Source of the DNA: Candidatus Saccharibacteria bacterium UBA6175
GTDB lineage: Bacteria > Patescibacteriota > Saccharimonadia > Saccharimonadales > Saccharimonadaceae
Length of the DNA: 64,000 nucleotides
NCBI GenBank assembly: GCA_002422915.1
Contig: DITV01000001.1
Span: 1-64,000 of the forward strand
Reading direction: 5' to 3'
The translations under genes were made by a program, and so were the position numbers. How positions within the stretch are numbered: the stretch's first letter is position 1; every line of letters starts with the position of its first letter. Below the pieces are notes generated by a model. That model did no database searches. It was not told where the DNA came from and was given only the letters and a program-made list of their open reading frames with translations. Positions 61,634 through 64,000 of the stretch are shown here, in pieces.

Positions 61634-62598
61634 TGAGCACGCCAACCATTCTTTGCATCGGAAAAGCAGCGCAAGACGTCTTCTTGAAGAGTGCCAGCGC
61701 TTTTGTCCAGGTAGAGAATAAAGGCGTGCTATATGAGCAGCTCCCGGTTGGCCAGAAGCTTGACATCGACGAAGTCATCTTTGCGACAGGTGGTAACGTC
61801 GGGAACGCGGCGGTGACATTTGCCCGTCAAGGCCTCCACGCTCGGTTTATGTGGTGCCTTGGTACCGACATGGCCAGCGAAAGCATTCTTCATGATATGG
61901 ATAAAGAAGGGGTTGATACGTCAGCCGTTTTACAGCAGGATGACTTTCGTGCGAGCTACTCAGTGATCTTGATGCTTGAAGGTGGTGAACGAACGATTCT
62001 GAACTACAAGGGAACAATCACCCCAGAAGATACTAAGAAACTCGATCTTTCTGAGATAGAAAAAGCCGAGTGGGTATACGTTTCATCGCTGAATGATATT
62101 GAAATGCTTGAAAGGATCGTCAGCCATGCCGCTGCGCATGGCGTGAAGGTCATGTTGAATCCAGCCGGCTCTGAACTCGCTCAGCCAGAGAAGCTTCGCA
62201 CAATCTTACAGGATGTTGAGGTTTTGGCGGTAAATAAAGAGGAGGCGCAGAAGATCGTCTCGGGCGAGAGTCTTGAAGAGCTGGTTCGACACGGTCGTCA
62301 CTATTGCCCGGTAGTGATTGTCTCTGACGGGCCGAAAGGCGCGACAGCAACCGACGGAGAGAAGGTGATTTGGGCTGGCATGTACGAAGATGTTCCAGTG
62401 GTTGATCGCACTGGTGGTGGTGACGCCTTCGGATCAGGCTTTTTAAGCTACTGGTCTCAGGGAAAGTCGCTGAAAGAATCGATGGTATTTGCCAGCGCGA
62501 ACTCCACATCTGTCGTGACAAAAATTGGCGCCAAAGAGGGCATTTTACATAAGGGCGTCGTGCTGCACGATATGCCAATTGAAGAAAAGGATTTTTAA
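61633..62598 (+). CDS. PfkB-family sugar kinase, 321 aa
   Basis: Ribokinase fold: GGNVGNAAVTFARQG (first signature) and DRTGGGDAFGSGFLSYW (second, catalytic Asp). Could be a 6-phosphofructokinase of PfkB type, a ribokinase or a tagatose-6-phosphate kinase; the aldolase next to it favours a hexose phosphate substrate. ATG overlaps the fba stop by one base. Confidence 0.88.
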   Translation: MSTPTILCIGKAAQDVFLKSASAFVQVENKGVLYEQLPVGQKLDIDEVIFATGGNVGNAAVTFARQGLHARFMWCLGTDMASESILHDMDKEGVDTSAVLQQDDFRASYSVILMLEGGERTILNYKGTITPEDTKKLDLSEIEKAEWVYVSSLNDIEMLERIVSHAAAHGVKVMLNPAGSELAQPEKLRTILQDVEVLAVNKEEAQKIVSGESLEELVRHGRHYCPVVIVSDGPKGATATDGEKVIWAGMYEDVPVVDRTGGGDAFGSGFLSYWSQGKSLKESMVFASANSTSVVTKIGAKEGILHKGVVLHDMPIEEKDF

Positions 62599-62599
62599 G

Positions 62600-64000
62600 A
62601 TGGCAAAGTTTTTACGAGATTTATTAGACGCTGAAGAGCCACTCTTTACGACTGCAATTCGCCAGTTAGAGCACGAAAGTGGACGACCTGGAGCTGATAC
62701 CAAATTGATTGGCGACATTACGGGAATGGCGCATGACAATATGCGCGAGATGGGACTTAACCCAGCCGTCTCAACCGGTGAGGAGGTTTACTATGGCCTG
62801 CAAGCTCGCGTTGAAGATGACATTGCCCGACTGACAAAAATTATTGGTGCAACTGATTCTGAGGATGTTGCACACATGGTGCCGTTTATGATTGAAGCAG
62901 CCAACAAAGTGAAATTCAATCGAAAAGTCTTCGTCTTGAAGCATGATAAAGCCAAAGACTTGCTCCGCCAGATGCCACCAAAAGTACTGATGGAAAAGCT
63001 TGGCTACACCGATCTTGAAGAGATGTTTGCTCATGAAGATTTCGATGAAATTTACACCGCGCTTCGCTTTTCTGAGGGAGGTGATTGGCTCAACAAATAT
63101 AACGAACTCTTCACCACCATTACCGCCGATGACTACGAAGAGCGTGACATCCGCATTATTCAAATGGACCACAAAAAGTATGTTGAACTTGCCGCACCGT
63201 TCGTAAAAAAGAAACTACATAATGTCACACACACCAAAGAGCTTGGTACGATTGTCGTCGTGCCAATGTACGCCAAGCGGATGCGTGGTCTGGTGTTAAA
63301 GACTTTGCCGCTTCTCCTGCACTATTTGAATGAAATTAAGCTTTACTCAACCTTTTTCAAGTTAAAAAGCCGCAAGCCACATTTCGGTAAGATTGTCGTC
63401 GAGACACTCATTGCTGATCCCGGCAATGCTAGCCAGATGGCGGGAAATCATGTCCACTGGCGCGTCATTCAGCGCTACCTTGGAAAGCACAAAGAAGACT
63501 CTATTGATATGGTTGCCTTTGAGCCGCACGTTCAGCCGGAGGATCTTCACTGGCGGCGAGCTGAGGACTTGCTGTTTAAGATCGATCCAGGTCTTGAGTT
63601 CTGGAAAGACAGAGACTACGTCGCACTGATGTACGACGGCTTTCCTGTGGCCTTTAATCTCTTTGACGTCAGCTTTGCCTACTCAAACAAAGAAAAGTAT
63701 GAGGATCGCTACGCCTATCACTTCAGAGAGAGCCTCTGGAATGAAATCTTTGTGCGCTATATGGGCTTCCGTAATCTTGCCAACCAAGTGCTCGAGCAAC
63801 TTGATAACGATATGGTGGCACCCGAAAAGCTCGATGCCCCTCGACGAAAAGATGCCGTACCTGGCATGCGTTCGCAAAACAACAAAAAGGAACTATTGGT
63901 TCGCCGTCGGTTGATTGATGCTGCGGAAGGCCGACTCGACGGTGTGGTTGATGAATTTGAGCATGTGTTTGAGCTGCTTGCAAAATACGAACGAACGGTG
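62600..64000 (+). CDS. Large hypothetical protein, partial (467 codons, runs off the window)
   Basis: Open from ATG 62600 (MAKFLRDLLDAEEPLFTTAI), one base after the PfkB stop, to the window end with no stop. Soluble, charged, mostly helical, no signal peptide, no recognised domain. Its codon use and spacing place it in the sugar-phosphate operon. A link to sugar metabolism is inferred from position only. Confidence 0.8.
   Translation, partial: MAKFLRDLLDAEEPLFTTAIRQLEHESGRPGADTKLIGDITGMAHDNMREMGLNPAVSTGEEVYYGLQARVEDDIARLTKIIGATDSEDVAHMVPFMIEAANKVKFNRKVFVLKHDKAKDLLRQMPPKVLMEKLGYTDLEEMFAHEDFDEIYTALRFSEGGDWLNKYNELFTTITADDYEERDIRIIQMDHKKYVELAAPFVKKKLHNVTHTKELGTIVVVPMYAKRMRGLVLKTLPLLLHYLNEIKLYSTFFKLKSRKPHFGKIVVETLIADPGNASQMAGNHVHWRVIQRYLGKHKEDSIDMVAFEPHVQPEDLHWRRAEDLLFKIDPGLEFWKDRDYVALMYDGFPVAFNLFDVSFAYSNKEKYEDRYAYHFRESLWNEIFVRYMGFRNLANQVLEQLDNDMVAPEKLDAPRRKDAVPGMRSQNNKKELLVRRRLIDAAEGRLDGVVDEFEHVFELLAKYERTV

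Overview
The window reads as a chromosomal segment of a candidate-phyla-radiation bacterium, most likely Candidatus Saccharibacteria (TM7) or a close relative. This is inference from gene content: short tightly packed genes, a heliorhodopsin next to photolyases, a split transketolase, a NAD-dependent DNA ligase that has lost its zinc-finger cysteines, and many small membrane proteins without known function. The code is standard: TGA ends many intact genes. Four tRNA genes (Cys, Leu, Ala, Gln) all encode their CCA ends. No rRNA gene or CRISPR array is present. A recurring promoter style, extended -10 (TGN-TATACT or TATAAT/TACAAT) lying 6-8 bases before the start codon with no Shine-Dalgarno, suggests that many mRNAs are leaderless. 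Layout. 1-4.8 kb is an accessory region: unknown GC-richer genes, a Fic/Doc toxin with a 43-residue partner, a serine-recombinase-like fragment, an HxlR regulator and its divergent neighbour, and a G5-Excalibur surface protein. 4.9-13 kb holds an ABC exporter, an HNH endonuclease gene wedged between tRNA-Cys and tRNA-Leu, lemA-htpX, a membrane protein, ligA and an RRM protein. 13-21.9 kb is core translation and RNA processing (leuS, rpmF, nusB, a Nudix hydrolase, rnc, rpsP, a KhpA-like protein, trmD). 21.9-27.4 kb starts at tRNA-Gln, whose 3' end is repeated 182 bases downstream; it carries a frameshifted C39-like peptidase, a large helicase with a tail of helix-turn-helix units, and a damaged HhH-GPD-like gene. 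27.4-31.7 kb has a DM13 protein, an ABC-F ATPase, a cardiolipin synthase and small genes. 31.7-42 kb is the most unusual part: a structured leader, then one gene fusing a retron-type reverse transcriptase to a YaaA (DUF328) domain, overlapping a PhrB-type photolyase that lacks the iron-sulfur cysteines and an SGNH hydrolase; then a class II CPD photolyase divergent from a heliorhodopsin, an rRNA adenine dimethyltransferase and a two-component system. 42-46.9 kb has a PAP2 phosphatase, rmuC, three diverged small paralogue-like genes and an aquaporin. 47-56.6 kb is pheS-pheT, an FKBP isomerase, trxB, a PLD-family protein, ppa, an IMPase-family protein, a PgeF/YfiH protein and a Rel (p)ppGpp enzyme. 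56.7-64 kb is a single-direction sugar-phosphate block (gap, rpiB, rpe, split transketolase, class II aldolase, PfkB kinase) ending in a large unknown gene that runs off the window. How the genes work together. The sugar block supports interconversion of pentose and triose phosphates in a fermentative cell. The 31.7-39.4 kb block looks like a light, UV and oxidative DNA-damage response: light sensing (heliorhodopsin), direct UV repair (two photolyases), and an RT-YaaA protein of unknown activity in the same operon as one photolyase. The RT-YaaA fusion with its switch-like leader is the best candidate for an undescribed system.
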